Shown here: piece by piece, positions 9,585 through 20,410 of the stretch
Numbering within the stretch: position 1 is the stretch's first letter
How the letters are laid out: each line of letters opens with the position of its first letter
Assembly: GCF_026262505.1 (NCBI RefSeq)
Contig: NC_067207.1
Location: 16,212,082-16,276,081, forward strand
Direction of reading: 5' to 3'
DNA from: Trichomonas vaginalis G3
Lineage: Eukaryota; Parabasalia; Trichomonadida; Trichomonadidae
Length of the DNA: 64,000 bases
Notes under the pieces: generated by a model
Told to the model about the DNA's origin: nothing
Databases searched by the model: none
The model's input: the letters and a program-made list of their open reading frames with translations, nothing else
Made by a program: the position numbers and the translations under genes

Positions 9585-10385
9585 TTATTTCTTCCTCAAG
9601 TCCTTTAGTGTGAAAGTGTCTCTAAGTTCTATTTCAAGCAATTCATTTACACATCCTTTGCAATACTTCTCTATAAAATATTTCTGTCGTTCTTTACTAA
9701 GTTTCTTAACAGCTCTGAAGAACCATGTGTTTTGACTCAAACATCCTTCACAACTTCTCTCATTCATTCCTAGTTCTTTCATGTCATTATCTTCAACCTC
9801 TATGGTCTCATTGACTAAGGTCAAAGGGTTCTTAGTCATTGCTGGTCTTATCTGAAACAATGTTTGTGCAACAGGTTTAACTAGTTCAGCAACGTCCTTC
9901 CTTAATATGAATAGCTGTTTCCACTCATCTTTGCTAACAGTTCTTTCATAACCACTGACAGTAATGATTTCATTTGCTGACCTTAGACACTTATGTTCTA
10001 TCATTTGTATTGCTTTTGTGTAAGGCTTTCGTGAGCATAGGTTGTATATGTCATTCCTGCAATGTTCATTCATGCCAATAGTACTAAATCCTTTCTTTGC
10101 TGTTGAGTGCATAATATCCATTAGTTCCTGTGTTCGTATTGCTGTCTCATAAAATACAACAAGACCTTTGTCATCTATGACGTACTTACCGAAAACATTG
10201 CTTATATTCTTTAACCATGAAATAACATCCTCATTCATGCTGTCAAACATGAAGTAAGGTCTTACATACTCTTCACTTATAAGATACTCCACAAAGTACT
10301 TGTTAAGCTCTATGTCCTCGTGAGCGATTTCATTAGGTTTGATATTAGTTCCTTTTGTCATTGCTGTCATGTACTTCACTCTCAT
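9585..10385 (-). CDS. Possible primase-type replication protein (left arm)
   Basis: A protein of about 266 aa, starting at the ATG of MRVKYMTAM; a longer frame opens at a TTG four codons upstream. It is encoded just upstream of the helicase on the same strand. Features: EEYVRPYFMFDSMNEDV, which could correspond to the acidic D-x-D region of archaeo-eukaryotic primases; DIYNLCSRKPYTKAI, reminiscent of the K/R-rich strand of PrimPol enzymes; and a Cys-rich C-terminal part (CEGCLSQNTWFF, YCKGCVNELL) that may bind zinc. D5 helicases are usually fused to, or encoded with, a primase. Here the helicase lacks that domain, so this gene is the natural candidate. The motif evidence is weak and the call is inference. 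Confidence 0.4.
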   Translation of the reverse strand: MRVKYMTAMTKGTNIKPNEIAHEDIELNKYFVEYLISEEYVRPYFMFDSMNEDVISWLKNISNVFGKYVIDDKGLVVFYETAIRTQELMDIMHSTAKKGFSTIGMNEHCRNDIYNLCSRKPYTKAIQMIEHKCLRSANEIITVSGYERTVSKDEWKQLFILRKDVAELVKPVAQTLFQIRPAMTKNPLTLVNETIEVEDNDMKELGMNERSCEGCLSQNTWFFRAVKKLSKERQKYFIEKYCKGCVNELLEIELRDTFTLKDLRKK

Positions 10386-10484
10386 AGTTCCTTTCAATAG
10401 CGTAAAAGTACTTCATTGTTTCATAACTGCTCTAAATTCTGTTCAAAATTCGTACAACATAACTTTTAACATTAGTGAAAGAAC

Positions 10485-11188
10485 ATGAGCGAAACAACAA
10501 CATCTAACATTACAGAAGAAGTCAATGACAATGCCGATGAAAACATTACAGAAGGAGCTAGTGAAAATATTGACGAGTTCAGTGAGGAAGAAGATATTGA
10601 GGACGTCAATGAGAACGTTAGTGGGGAACAAACTCAATGGGAAACATTGAGAAATCATGAAGATTATGAGATTTGTACGACATATCCTTTTACTATTCGT
10701 CGAAAGAAAAACAAACATATTAAGAGTGAATGCTTAAATAATCATGGTTATATTGTGCTTAGTTTAAACAACAAAATGTACTTAAAGCATAGAATTATTG
10801 CAGAACAGTGGATTGAAAATCCAAACAATTTGAAAGAAATAGACCATATAAATCATGATAGAACGGACAACAGAATCTCAAACCTTCGTTGGTGTTCTAA
10901 TCTGAAAACAATAGAAATAAAAGCAAGTATGGCGATATAGTTTATGAGTTCGTTGATGAAATATCTGACGAAGCTGTTGAAATAACAGCTTATGGTAAGC
11001 ATTCGTTTGAGTTCTACTACTATGTTGAGAATGAGGACGCATTCTATTATTATACAGGTCTTAACTATCGAAAACTTCATATAAACTTTACAAAAACAGG
11101 TGCTGCTTATGTTTGTATGATAGATACAGAAAACAAGAGAGTAATCTTATTCATAAACAAATTCAAACGCTTGTACGGCTTCATGTAG
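10485..11188 (+). pseudogene. NUMOD4/HNH endonuclease gene, left-arm copy (broken)
   Basis: The same gene as 18756-19460 in the right arm, where the frame is whole at 234 aa. This copy is broken once. It is divergent from the primase-like gene, with about 100 bp between the starts, so the two may share a promoter region. The domain order is given under the right-arm copy. Confidence 0.8.
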
Positions 11189-11299
11189 GACAAACATTAT
11201 TTTTCAACACTAACGCCAACACGTAGGACAAACATTCATGACTAACATTACTGTATAACATAAATGTTTTGTCATGATTTCTTCGTAATGAACGTAAAT

Positions 11300-13350
11300 G
11301 ACCCAAAAATAATGTTTAGGTGAAGAGGTGAGATCTCACCTCTTTTCTCACCTCTTTTCTCACCTCATGAATTTTCATGACTTCTTCATCGTAATGAGCG
11401 TATATGTTTTGTCATGATTTCTTCGTAAATGTTTTGTCATGATTTCTTCGTAATGAACGTAAATGACCCAAAAATAATGTTTAGGTGAAGAGGTGAGATC
11501 TCACCTCTTTTCTCACCTCATGAATTTTCATGACTTCTTCATCGTAATGAGCGTATATGTTTTGTCATGATTTCTTCGTAATGAACGTAAATGACCCAAA
11601 AATAATGTTTAGGTGAAGAGGTGAGATCTCACCTCTTTTCTCACCTCTTTTCTCACCTCATGAATTTTCATGACTTCTTCATCGTAATGAGCGTATATGT
11701 TTTGTCATGATTTCTTCGTAAATGTTTTGTCATGATTTCTTCGTAATGAACGTAAATGACCCAAAAATAATGTTTAGGTGAAGAGGTGAGATCTCACCTC
11801 TTTTCTCACCTCATGAATTTTCATGACTTCTTCATCGTAATGAGCGTATATGTTTTGTCATGATTTCTTCGTAATGAACGTAAATGACCCAAAAATAATG
11901 TTTAGGTGAAGAGGTGAGATCTCACCTCTTTTCTCACCTCTTTTCTCACCTCATGAATTTTCATAACTTCTTCATCGTAATGAGCGTATATGTTTTGTCA
12001 TGATTTCTTCGTAAATGTTTTGTCATGATTTCTTCGTAATGAACGTAAATGACCCAAAAATAATGTTTAGGTGAAGAGGTGAGATCTCACCTCTTTTCTC
12101 ACCTCATGAATTTTCATGACTTCTTCATCGTAATGAGCGTATATGTTTTGTCATGATTTCTTCGTAATGAACGTAAATGACCCAAAAATAATGTTTAGGT
12201 GAAGAGGTGAGATCTCACCTCTTTTCTCACCTCATGAATTTTCATGACTTCTTCATCGTAATGAGCGTATATGTTTTGTCATGATTTCTTCGTAATGAAC
12301 GTAAATGACCCAAAAATAATGTTTAGGTGAAGAGGTGAGATCTCACCTCTTTTCTCACCTCTTTTCTCACCTCATGAATTTTCATGACTTCTTCATCGTA
12401 ATGAGCGTATATGTTTTGTCATGATTTCTTCGTAAATGTTTTGTCATGATTTCTTCGTAATGAACGTAAATGACCCAAAAATAATGTTTAGGTGAAGAGG
12501 TGAGATCTCACCTCTTTTCTCACTCTTTTCTCACCTCATGAATTTTCATGACTTCTTCATCGTAATGAGCGTATATGTTTTGTCATGATTTCTTCGTAAA
12601 TGTTTTGTCATGATTTCTTCGTAATGAACGTAAATGACCCAAAAATAATGTTTAGGTGAAGAGGTGAGATCTCACCTCTTTTCTCACCTCTTTTCTCACC
12701 TCATGAATTTTCATGACTTCTTCATCGTAATGAGCGTATATGTTTTGTCATGATTTCTTCGTAAATGTTTTGTCATGATTTCTTCGTAATGAACGTAAAT
12801 GACCCAAAAATAATGTTTAGGTGAAGAGGTGAGATCTCACCTCTTTTCTCACCTCATGAATTTTCATGACTTCTTCATCGTAATGAGCGTATATGTTTTG
12901 TCATGATTTCTTCGTAAATGTTTTGTCATGATTTCTTCGTAATGAACGTAAATGACCCAAAAATAATGTTTAGGTGAAGAGATGAGATCTCACCTCTTTT
13001 CTCACCTCTTTTCTCACCTCATGAATTTTCATGACTTCTTCATCGTAATGAGCGTATATGTTTTGTCATGATTTCTTCGTAAATGTTTTGTCATGATTTC
13101 TTCGTAAATGTTTTGTCATGATTTCTTCGTAATGAACGTAAATGACCCAAAAATAATGTTTAGGTGAAGAGGTGAGATCTCACCTCTTTTCTCACCTCAT
13201 GAATTTTCATGACTTCTTCATCGTAATGAGCGTATATGTTTTGTCATGATTTCTTCGTAAATGTTTTGTCAAACATGAGCGTATATGTTTTGTCATGACT
13301 TCATCGTATATGCTTTGTCATGATTTAATTGTATATGTTTTGTGAAGAAT
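11300..13350 (+). repeat. GATC-palindrome tandem array, left arm (about 13 copies)
   Basis: Each unit of about 130-165 bp contains the perfect 16-bp palindrome AGGTGAGATCTCACCT, one or two TTTTCTCACCTC repeats, CATGAATTTTCATGACTTC, and several CGTAATGAACGTAAATG/TTTTGTCATGATTTC elements. Only four units flank the right arm gene set (18040-18650), and four more lie near the centre. No coding frame spans the array. Arrays of palindromes and short direct repeats beside a helicase and a possible primase resemble iteron-type replication origins. That role is inferred. Confidence 0.85.
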
Positions 13351-13354
13351 ATAA

Positions 13355-13378
13355 CAACCGTCTGAATTCCGACGGTTG
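13355..13378 (+). repeat. CAACCGTC hairpin, left arm
   Basis: CAACCGTC, TGAATTCC, GACGGTTG: an 8-bp stem with an EcoRI-like AATT centre. It recurs at 17865-17888 in the right arm and, in slightly changed form, near 45511-45533 beside the helicase of Polinton B. Confidence 0.8.
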
Positions 13379-13562
13379 CTCTTTATACAAAATTCACGCA
13401 GGAAAATTCTTGAGTTTTGGTTGAAAGAATACAGTCAAGCCAAACATTTTATGAGCTTACTAAGGCGTTATGAATGAATTCAAAGGTATTTGCATACATC
13501 CTGACCTCGTTCATTTTGTTGCTGAATTTACACCAAAAATAATGTTTAGGGTAGATGGTTTT

Positions 13563-14005
13563 TAGGTGTCACTACGTCACCATGTCACAGGTTAATTAAC
13601 TTCTCTGAAAAAATGAGACAACATGACATTTTGACAACAACACAGGAGGAAGGCAGTTATGAATTATTTTTGAATAACTGAAGGTGTCACCATGTCACCA
13701 TGTCACCAGGTTAATTAACTTCTCTGAAAAAATGAGACAACATGACATTTTGACAACAACACAGGAGGAAGGCAGTTATGAATTATTTTTGAATAACTGA
13801 AGGTGTCACCATGTCACCATGTCACCAGGTTAATTAACTTCTCTGAAAAAATGAGACAACATGACATTTTGACAACAACACAGGAGGAAGGCAGTTATGA
13901 ATTATTTTTGAATAACTGAAGGTGTCACCATGTCACCATGTCACCAGGTTAATTAACTTCTCTGAAAAAATGAGACAACATGACATTTTGACAACAACAC
14001 AGGAA
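13563..14005 (+). repeat. 119-bp tandem array, left arm (4 copies)
   Basis: The unit has three GTCACCATGTCACC-type repeats, GGTTAATTAACTTCTC, GAAAAAATGAGACAACATG, ACAACAACACAGGAGGAAGG and CAGTTATGAATTATTTTTG. The period, measured from TTAATTAAC positions 13711, 13830 and 13949, is exactly 119 bp. The same unit is found 16 times in the right arm and, diverged, 6+2 times around the helicase of Polinton B. Confidence 0.95.
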
Positions 14006-14019
14006 ATAAATGTTTACGT

Positions 14020-14640
14020 AAATGTTTTGTCAAGATTTCTTCATCGTAATGAGCGTAAATGACCCAAAAATAATGTTTAGGTGAAGAGGTGAGATCTCAC
14101 CTCTTTTCTCACCTCTTTTCTCACCTCATGAATTTTCATGACTTCTTCATCGTAATGAGCGTAAATGTTTTGTCATGATTTCTTCGTAAATGTTTTGTCA
14201 TGATTTCTTCGTAATGAACGTAAATGACCCAAAAATAATGTTTAGGTGAAGAGGTGAGATCTCACCTCTTTTCTCACCTCTTTTCTCACCTCATGAATTT
14301 TCATGACTTCTTCATCGTAATGAGCGTATATGTTTTGTCATGATTTCTTCGTATATGTTTTGTCAAGACTTCTTCGTATATGCTTTGTCAAACATGAACG
14401 TATATGTTTTGTCGAAACTTCACTTTTTTGACGAAGTGCAAATCTTCACTTCGTGTCAAAACTTCATCGTATATGCTTTGTCAAACATGAACGTAAATGT
14501 TTTGTCAAAACTTCACTTTTTTGACGAAGTGCAAATCTTCACTTCGTGTCAAAACTTCATCGTATATGCTTTGTCAAGATTTCTTCGTAAATGATTTGTC
14601 AAGACTTCTTCGTAAATGTTTTGTCATGACTTATGAAGGA
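14020..14640. repeat. Inner GATC palindromes and 24-bp TTTTGTCAAACATGAACG-type repeats
   Basis: Two GATC-palindrome units are followed by short repeats of CGTATATG/TTTTGTCAAACATGAA and two hairpins with GACGAAGTG/CACTTCGTC stems (about 14430 and 14525). Long frames across this stretch are repeat artefacts. Confidence 0.8.
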
Positions 14641-14900
14641 GGCGTTGAAGATGTTATACCATCTAAGAACTTGCGATTTTCATACGGAATCTCTTCTCTC
14701 GGTTTTCCGAGGGAAGCAATCATATGAGGAAATTCTTCTAAAAGTTCTTTTCTCTGATTTACATCTAATGAAAAAGTTTAGAAGAATTTTCTTATTCTTT
14801 CTGGCTTATTTTTGTTTTTCCAGTACTCCCGCTCTAATGGTCCCAGATGTGTTGACTTTGACTCTCTCAAGTTCTTAGATGGTATAACATCTTCAACGCC
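14640..14900. repeat. Centre of the giant palindrome
   Basis: GAGGCGTTGAAGATGTTATA and its reverse complement lie at about 14,640-14,675 and 14,865-14,905. Between them is a spacer of about 190 bp that differs on the two sides but contains its own smaller inverted repeat (AAATTCTTCTAAA at about 14,730 and TTTAGAAGAATTT at about 14,777). No gene is present. This is where the two arms meet head to head. Confidence 0.85.
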
Positions 14901-14939
14901 TCCTTCATAAGTCATGACAAAACATTTACGAAGAAGTCT

Positions 14940-15805
14940 TGACAAATCATTTACGAAGAAGTCTTGACAAAACATATACGATGAAGTTTTGACACGAAGT
15001 GAAGATTTGCACTTCGTCAAAAAAGTGAAGTTTTGACAAAACATTTACGTTCATGTTTGACAAAACATTTACGTTCATGTTTGACAAAACATTTACGTTC
15101 ATGTTTGACAAAACATTTACGTTCATGTTTGACAAAGCATATACGAAGAAGTCTTGACACGAAGTGAAGATTTGCACTTCGTCAAAAAAGTGAAGGTTCG
15201 ACAAAACATTTACGTTCATGTTTGACAAATCATTTACGTTCATGTTTGACAAAGCATATACGTTCATGTTTGACAAAGCATATACGTTCATGTTTGACAA
15301 AGCATATACGATGAAGTTTTGACACGAAGTGAAGATTTGCACTTCGTCAAAAAAGTGAAGTTTCGACAAAACATATACGTTCATGTTTGACAAAGCATAT
15401 ACGAAGAAGTCTTGACAAAACATATACGAAGAAGTCATGACAAAACATATACGCTCATGTTTGACAAAACATTTACGAAGAAATCATGACAAAACATATA
15501 CGCTCATTACGATGAAGAAATCATGAAAATTCATGAGGTGAGAAAAGAGGTGAGATCTCACCTCTTCACCTAAACATTATTTTTGGGTCATTTACGTTCA
15601 TTACGAAGAAATCATGACAAAACATTTACGAAGAAATCATGACAAAACATATACGCTCATTACGATGAAGAAGTCATGAAAATTCATGAGGTGAGAAAAG
15701 AGGTGAGAAAAGAGGTGAGATCTCACCTCTTCACCTAAACATTATTTTTGGGTCATTTACGCTCATTACGATGAAGAAATCTTGACAAAACATTTACGTA
15801 AACAT
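14940..15805. repeat. Inner repeats, right side
   Basis: Mirror image of 14020-14640 with more copies: TTACGTTCATGTTTGACAAA units repeated about ten times, three CACGAAGTG-type hairpins, then two GATC-palindrome units (about 15545 and 15715). Confidence 0.8.
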
Positions 15806-17680
15806 TTATTTCCTGTGTTGTTGTCAAAATGTCATGTTGTCTCATTTTTTTCAGAGAAGTTAATTAACCTGGTGACATGGTGACATGGTGACACCTTCAG
15901 TTATTCAAAAATAATTCATAACTGCCTTCCTCCTGTGTTGTTGTCAAAATGTCATGTTGTCTCATTTTTTCAGAGAAGTTAATTAACCTGGTGACATGGT
16001 GACATGGTGACACCTTCAGTTATTCAAAAATAATTCATAACTGCCTTCCTCCTGTGTTGTTGTCAAAATGTCATGTTGTCTCATTTTTTCAGAGAAGTTA
16101 ATTAACCTGGTGACATGGTGACATGGTGACACCTTCAGTTATTCAAAAATAATTCATAACTGCCTTCCTCCTGTGTTGTTGTCAAAATGTCATGTTGTCT
16201 CATTTTTTCAGAGAAGTTAATTAACCTGGTGACATGGTGACATGGTGACACCTTCAGTTATTCAAAAATAATTCATAACTGCCTTCCTCCTGTGTTGTTG
16301 TCAAAATGTCATGTTGTCTCATTTTTTCAGAGAAGTTAATTAACCTGGTGACATGGTGACATGGTGACACCTTCAGTTATTCAAAAATAATTCATAACTG
16401 CCTTCCTCCTGTGTTGTTGTCAAAATGTCATGTTGTCTCATTTTTTCAGAGAAGTTAATTAACCTGGTGACATGGTGACATGGTGACACCTTCAGTTATT
16501 CAAAAATAATTCATAACTGCCTTCCTCCTGTGTTGTTGTCAAAATGTCATGTTGTCTCATTTTTTCAGAGAAGTTAATTAACCTGGTGACATGGTGACAT
16601 GGTGACACCTTCAGTTATTCAAAAATAATTCATAACTGCCTTCCTCCTGTGTTGTTGTCAAAATGTCATGTTGTCTCATTTTTTCAGAGAAGTTAATTAA
16701 CCTGGTGACATGGTGACATGGTGACACCTTCAGTTATTCAAAAATAATTCATAACTGCCTTCCTCCTGTGTTGTTGTCAAAATGTCATGTTGTCTCATTT
16801 TTTCAGAGAAGTTAATTAACCTGGTGACATGGTGACATGGTGACACCTTCAGTTATTCAAAAATAATTCATAACTGCCTTCCTCCTGTGTTGTTGTCAAA
16901 ATGTCATGTTGTCTCATTTTTTCAGAGAAGTTAATTAACCTGGTGACATGGTGACATGGTGACACCTTCAGTTATTCAAAATAATTCATAACTGCCTTCC
17001 TCCTGTTTGTTGTCAAAATGTCATGTTGTCTCATTTTTTCAGAGAAGTTAATTAACCTGGTGACATGGTGACATGGTGACACCTTCAGTTATTCAAAAAT
17101 AATTCATAACTGCCTTCCTCCTGTTTGTTGTCAAAATGTCATGTTGTCTCATTTTTTCAGAGAAGTTAATTAACCTGGTGACATGGTGACATGGTGACAC
17201 CTTCAGTTATTCAAAAATAATTCATAACTGCCTTCCTCCTGTGTTGTTGTCAAAATGTCATGTTGTCTCATTTTTTTCAGAGAAGTTAATTAACCTGGTG
17301 ACATGGTGACATGGTGACACCTTCAGTTATTCAAAAATAATTCATAACTGCCTTCCTCCTGTGTTGTTGTCAAAATGTCATGTTGTCTCATTTTTTCAGA
17401 GAAGTTAATTAACCTGGTGACATGGTGACATGGTGACACCTTCAGTTATTCAAAAATAATTCATAACTGCCTTCCTCCTGTGTTGTTGTCAAAATGTCAT
17501 GTTGTCTCATTTTTTCAGAGAAGTTAATTAACCTGGTGACATGGTGACATGGTGACACCTTCAGTTATTCAAAAATAATTCATAACTGCCTTCCTCCTGT
17601 GTTGTTGTCAAAATGTCATGTTGTCTCATTTTTTCAGAGAAGTTAATTAACCTGGTGACATGGTGACGTAGTGACACCTA
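15806..17680 (-). repeat. 119-bp tandem array, right arm (16 copies)
   Basis: Reverse complement of the unit at 13563-14005. The first units are spaced 119 bp apart (TTAATTAACC at 15860 and 15979), and I count 16 occurrences up to 17650. Copies are nearly identical, apart from runs of T or G that vary by one base, which points to recent amplification or ongoing homogenisation. Confidence 0.95.
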
Positions 17681-17864
17681 AAAACCATCTACCCTAAACA
17701 TTATTTTTGGTGTAAATTCAGCAACAAAATGAACGAGGTCAGGATGTATGCAAATACCTTTGAATTCATTCATAACGCCTTAGTAAGCTCATAAAATGTT
17801 TGGCTTGACTGTATTCTTTCAACCAAAACTCAAGAATTTTCCTGCGTGAATTTTGTATAAAGAG

Positions 17865-17888
17865 CAACCGTCGGAATTCAGACGGTTG
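17865..17888 (-). repeat. CAACCGTC hairpin, right arm
   Basis: Mirror copy of 13355-13378, between the 119-bp array and the GATC-palindrome array. Confidence 0.8.
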
Positions 17889-17899
17889 TTATATTCTTC

Positions 17900-18660
17900 A
17901 CAAAACATATACAATTAAATCATGACAAAGCATATACGATGAAGTTTTGACAAAGCATATACGAAGAAGTCTTGACAAAACATATACGAAGAAGTCATGA
18001 CAAAACATATACGCTCATGTTTGACAAAACATTTACGAAGAAATCATGACAAAACATATACGCTCATTACGATGAAGAAATCATGAAAATTCATGAGGTG
18101 AGAAAAGAGGTGAGATCTCACCTCTTCACCTAAACATTATTTTTGGGTCATTTACGTTCATTACGAAGAAATCATGACAAAACATTTACGAAGAAATCAT
18201 GACAAAACATTTACGCTCATTACGATGAAGAAGTCATGAAAATTCATGAGGTGAGAAAAGAGGTGAGAAAAGAGGTGAGATCTCACCTCTTCACCTAAAC
18301 ATTATTTTTGGGTCATTTACGTTCATTACGAAGAAATCATGACAAAACATTTACGAAGAAATCATGACAAAACATATACGCTCATTACGATGAAGAAGTC
18401 ATGAAAATTCATGAGGTGAGAAAAGAGGTGAGAAAAAAGGTGAGATCTCACCTCTTCACCTAAACATTATTTTTGGGTCATTTACGTTCATTACGAAGAA
18501 ATCATGACAAAACATTTACGAAGAAATCATGACAAAACATATACGCTCATTACGATGAAGAAGTCATGAAAATTCATGAGGTGAGAAAAGAGGTGAGAAA
18601 AGAGGTGAGATCTCACCTCTTCACCTAAACATTATTTTTGGGTCATTTACGTTCATTACG
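17900..18660 (-). repeat. GATC-palindrome array, right arm (4 copies)
   Basis: Same unit as 11300-13350, with only four AGGTGAGATCTCACCT palindromes (about 18110, 18270, 18440 and 18600). The right arm is thus rich in 119-bp units and poor in GATC units, the reverse of the left arm. Confidence 0.9.
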
Positions 18661-18755
18661 AAGAAATCATGACAAAACATTTATGTTATACAGTAATGTT
18701 AGTCATGAATGTTTGTCCTACGTGTTGGCGTTAGTGTTGAAAAATAATGTTTGTC

Positions 18756-19460
18756 CTACATGAAGCCGTACAAGCGTTTGAATTTGTTTATGAATAAGAT
18801 TACTCTCTTGTTTTCTGTATCTATCATACAAACATAAGCAGCACCTGTTTTTGTAAAGTTTATATGAAGTTTTCGATAGTTAAGACCTGTATAATAATAG
18901 AATGCGTCCTCATTCTCAACATAGTAGTAGAACTCAAACGAATGCTTACCATAAGCTGTTATTTCAACAGCTTCGTCAGATATTTCATCAACGAACTCAT
19001 AAACTATATCGCCATACTTGCTTTTATTTCTATTGTTTTCAGATTTAGAACACCAACGAAGGTTTGAGATTCTGTTGTCCGTTCTATCATGATTTATATG
19101 GTCTATTTCTTTCAAATTGTTTGGATTTTCAATCCACTGTTCTGCAATAATTCTATGCTTTAAGTACATTTTGTTGTTTAAACTAAGCACAATATAACCA
19201 TGATTATTTAAGCATTCACTCTTAATATGTTTGTTTTTCTTTCGACGAATAGTAAAAGGATATGTCGTACAAATCTCATAATCTTCATGATTTCTCAATG
19301 TTTCCCATTGAGTTTGTTCCCCACTAACGTTCTCATTGACGTCCTCGATATCTTCTTCCTCACTGAACTCGTCAATATTTTCACTAGCTCCTTCTGTAAT
19401 GTTTTCATCGGCATTGTCATTGACTTCTTCTGTAATGTTAGATGTTGTTGTTTCGCTCAT
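18756..19460 (-). CDS. NUMOD4/HNH endonuclease with extra C-terminal domain (right arm, whole)
   Basis: A 234-aa protein. Residues 1-50 are acidic and low-complexity (EEVNDNADENITEGASENID). Residues 52-100 fit a NUMOD4-like segment (WETLRNHEDYEI, TYPFTIRRKK, GYIVLSLNNK). Residues 101-140 carry the HNH signature: KHRIIAEQW, EIDHINHDRTDNRISNLRW, then SKSENNRNK. Such proteins cut DNA and are common in phages, giant viruses and mobile elements. Residues 150-234 are outside the usual domain; they end in IDTENKRVILFINKFKRLYGFM, like the 94-aa protein of the same element. The gene is divergent from the primase-like gene. A role in targeting, nicking at the repeats, or homing is possible but not shown. 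Confidence 0.85.
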   Translation of the reverse strand: MSETTTSNITEEVNDNADENITEGASENIDEFSEEEDIEDVNENVSGEQTQWETLRNHEDYEICTTYPFTIRRKKNKHIKSECLNNHGYIVLSLNNKMYLKHRIIAEQWIENPNNLKEIDHINHDRTDNRISNLRWCSKSENNRNKSKYGDIVYEFVDEISDEAVEITAYGKHSFEFYYYVENEDAFYYYTGLNYRKLHINFTKTGAAYVCMIDTENKRVILFINKFKRLYGFM

Positions 19461-19559
19461 GTTCTTTCACTAATGTTAAAAGTTATGTTGTACGAATTTT
19501 GAACAGAATTTAGAGCAGTTATGAAACAATGAAGTACTTTTACGCTATTGAAAGGAACT

Positions 19560-20356
19560 ATGAGAGTGAAGTACATAACACCAATGACAAAAGGAACTAA
19601 TATCAAACCTAATGAAATCGCTCACGAGGACATAGAGTTTAACAAGTACTTTGTGGAGTATCTTATAAGTGAAGAGTATGTAAGACCTTACTTCATGTTT
19701 GACAGCATGAATGAGGATGTTATTTCATGGTTAAAGAATATAAGCAATGTTTTCGGTAAGTACGTCATAGATGACAAAGGTCTTGTTGTATTTTATGAGA
19801 CAGCAATACGAACACAGGAACTAATGGATATTAGCACTCAACAGCAAAGAAAGGATTTAGTACTATTGGCATGAATGAACATTGCAGGAATGACATATAC
19901 AACCTATGCTCACGAAAGCCTTACACAAAAGCAATACAAATGATAGAACATAAGCGACTAAGGTCAGCAAATGAAATCATTACTGTCAGTGGTTATGAAA
20001 GAACTGTTAGCAAAGATGAGTGGAAACAGCTATTCATATTAAGGAAGGACGTTGCTGAACTAGTTAAACCTGTTGCACAAACATTGTTTCAGATAAACCA
20101 GCAATGACTAAGAACCCTTGACCTTAGTCAATGAGACCATAGAGGTTGAAGATAATGACATGAAAGAACTAGGAATGAATGAGAGAAGTTGTGAAGGATG
20201 TTTGAGTCAAAACACATGGTTCTTCAGAGCTGTTAAGAAACTTAGTAAAGAACGACAGAAATATTTATAGAGAAGTATTGCAAAGGATGTGTAAATGAAT
20301 TGCTTGAAATAGAACTTAGAGACACTTTCACACTAAAGGACTTGAGGAGAAATAAG
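19560..20356 (+). pseudogene. Possible primase-type gene, right-arm copy (broken)
   Basis: Counterpart of 9585-10385 with few substitutions (for example EHKRLRS for EHKCLRS). It is broken in about three places, while the left-arm copy keeps one frame. Small length changes in a long-read assembly could also explain such breaks. Confidence 0.75.
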
Positions 20357-20410
20357 TACATGAGTGAGGACGGTATTGACATAGCTAGTGTTAAAATGAC
20401 TTAAGAAGAT

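Noticed and set aside
14340-15438. Open frames of 80-160 codons rich in repeats such as ALSNMNVNVLS
   Set aside because: They arise from translating the short tandem repeats and hairpins, and mirror frames occur on both strands.
11300-18660. CRISPR-like look of the arrays
   Set aside because: The whole unit is repeated, with no unique spacers of constant length, no Cas genes, and eukaryotic context.
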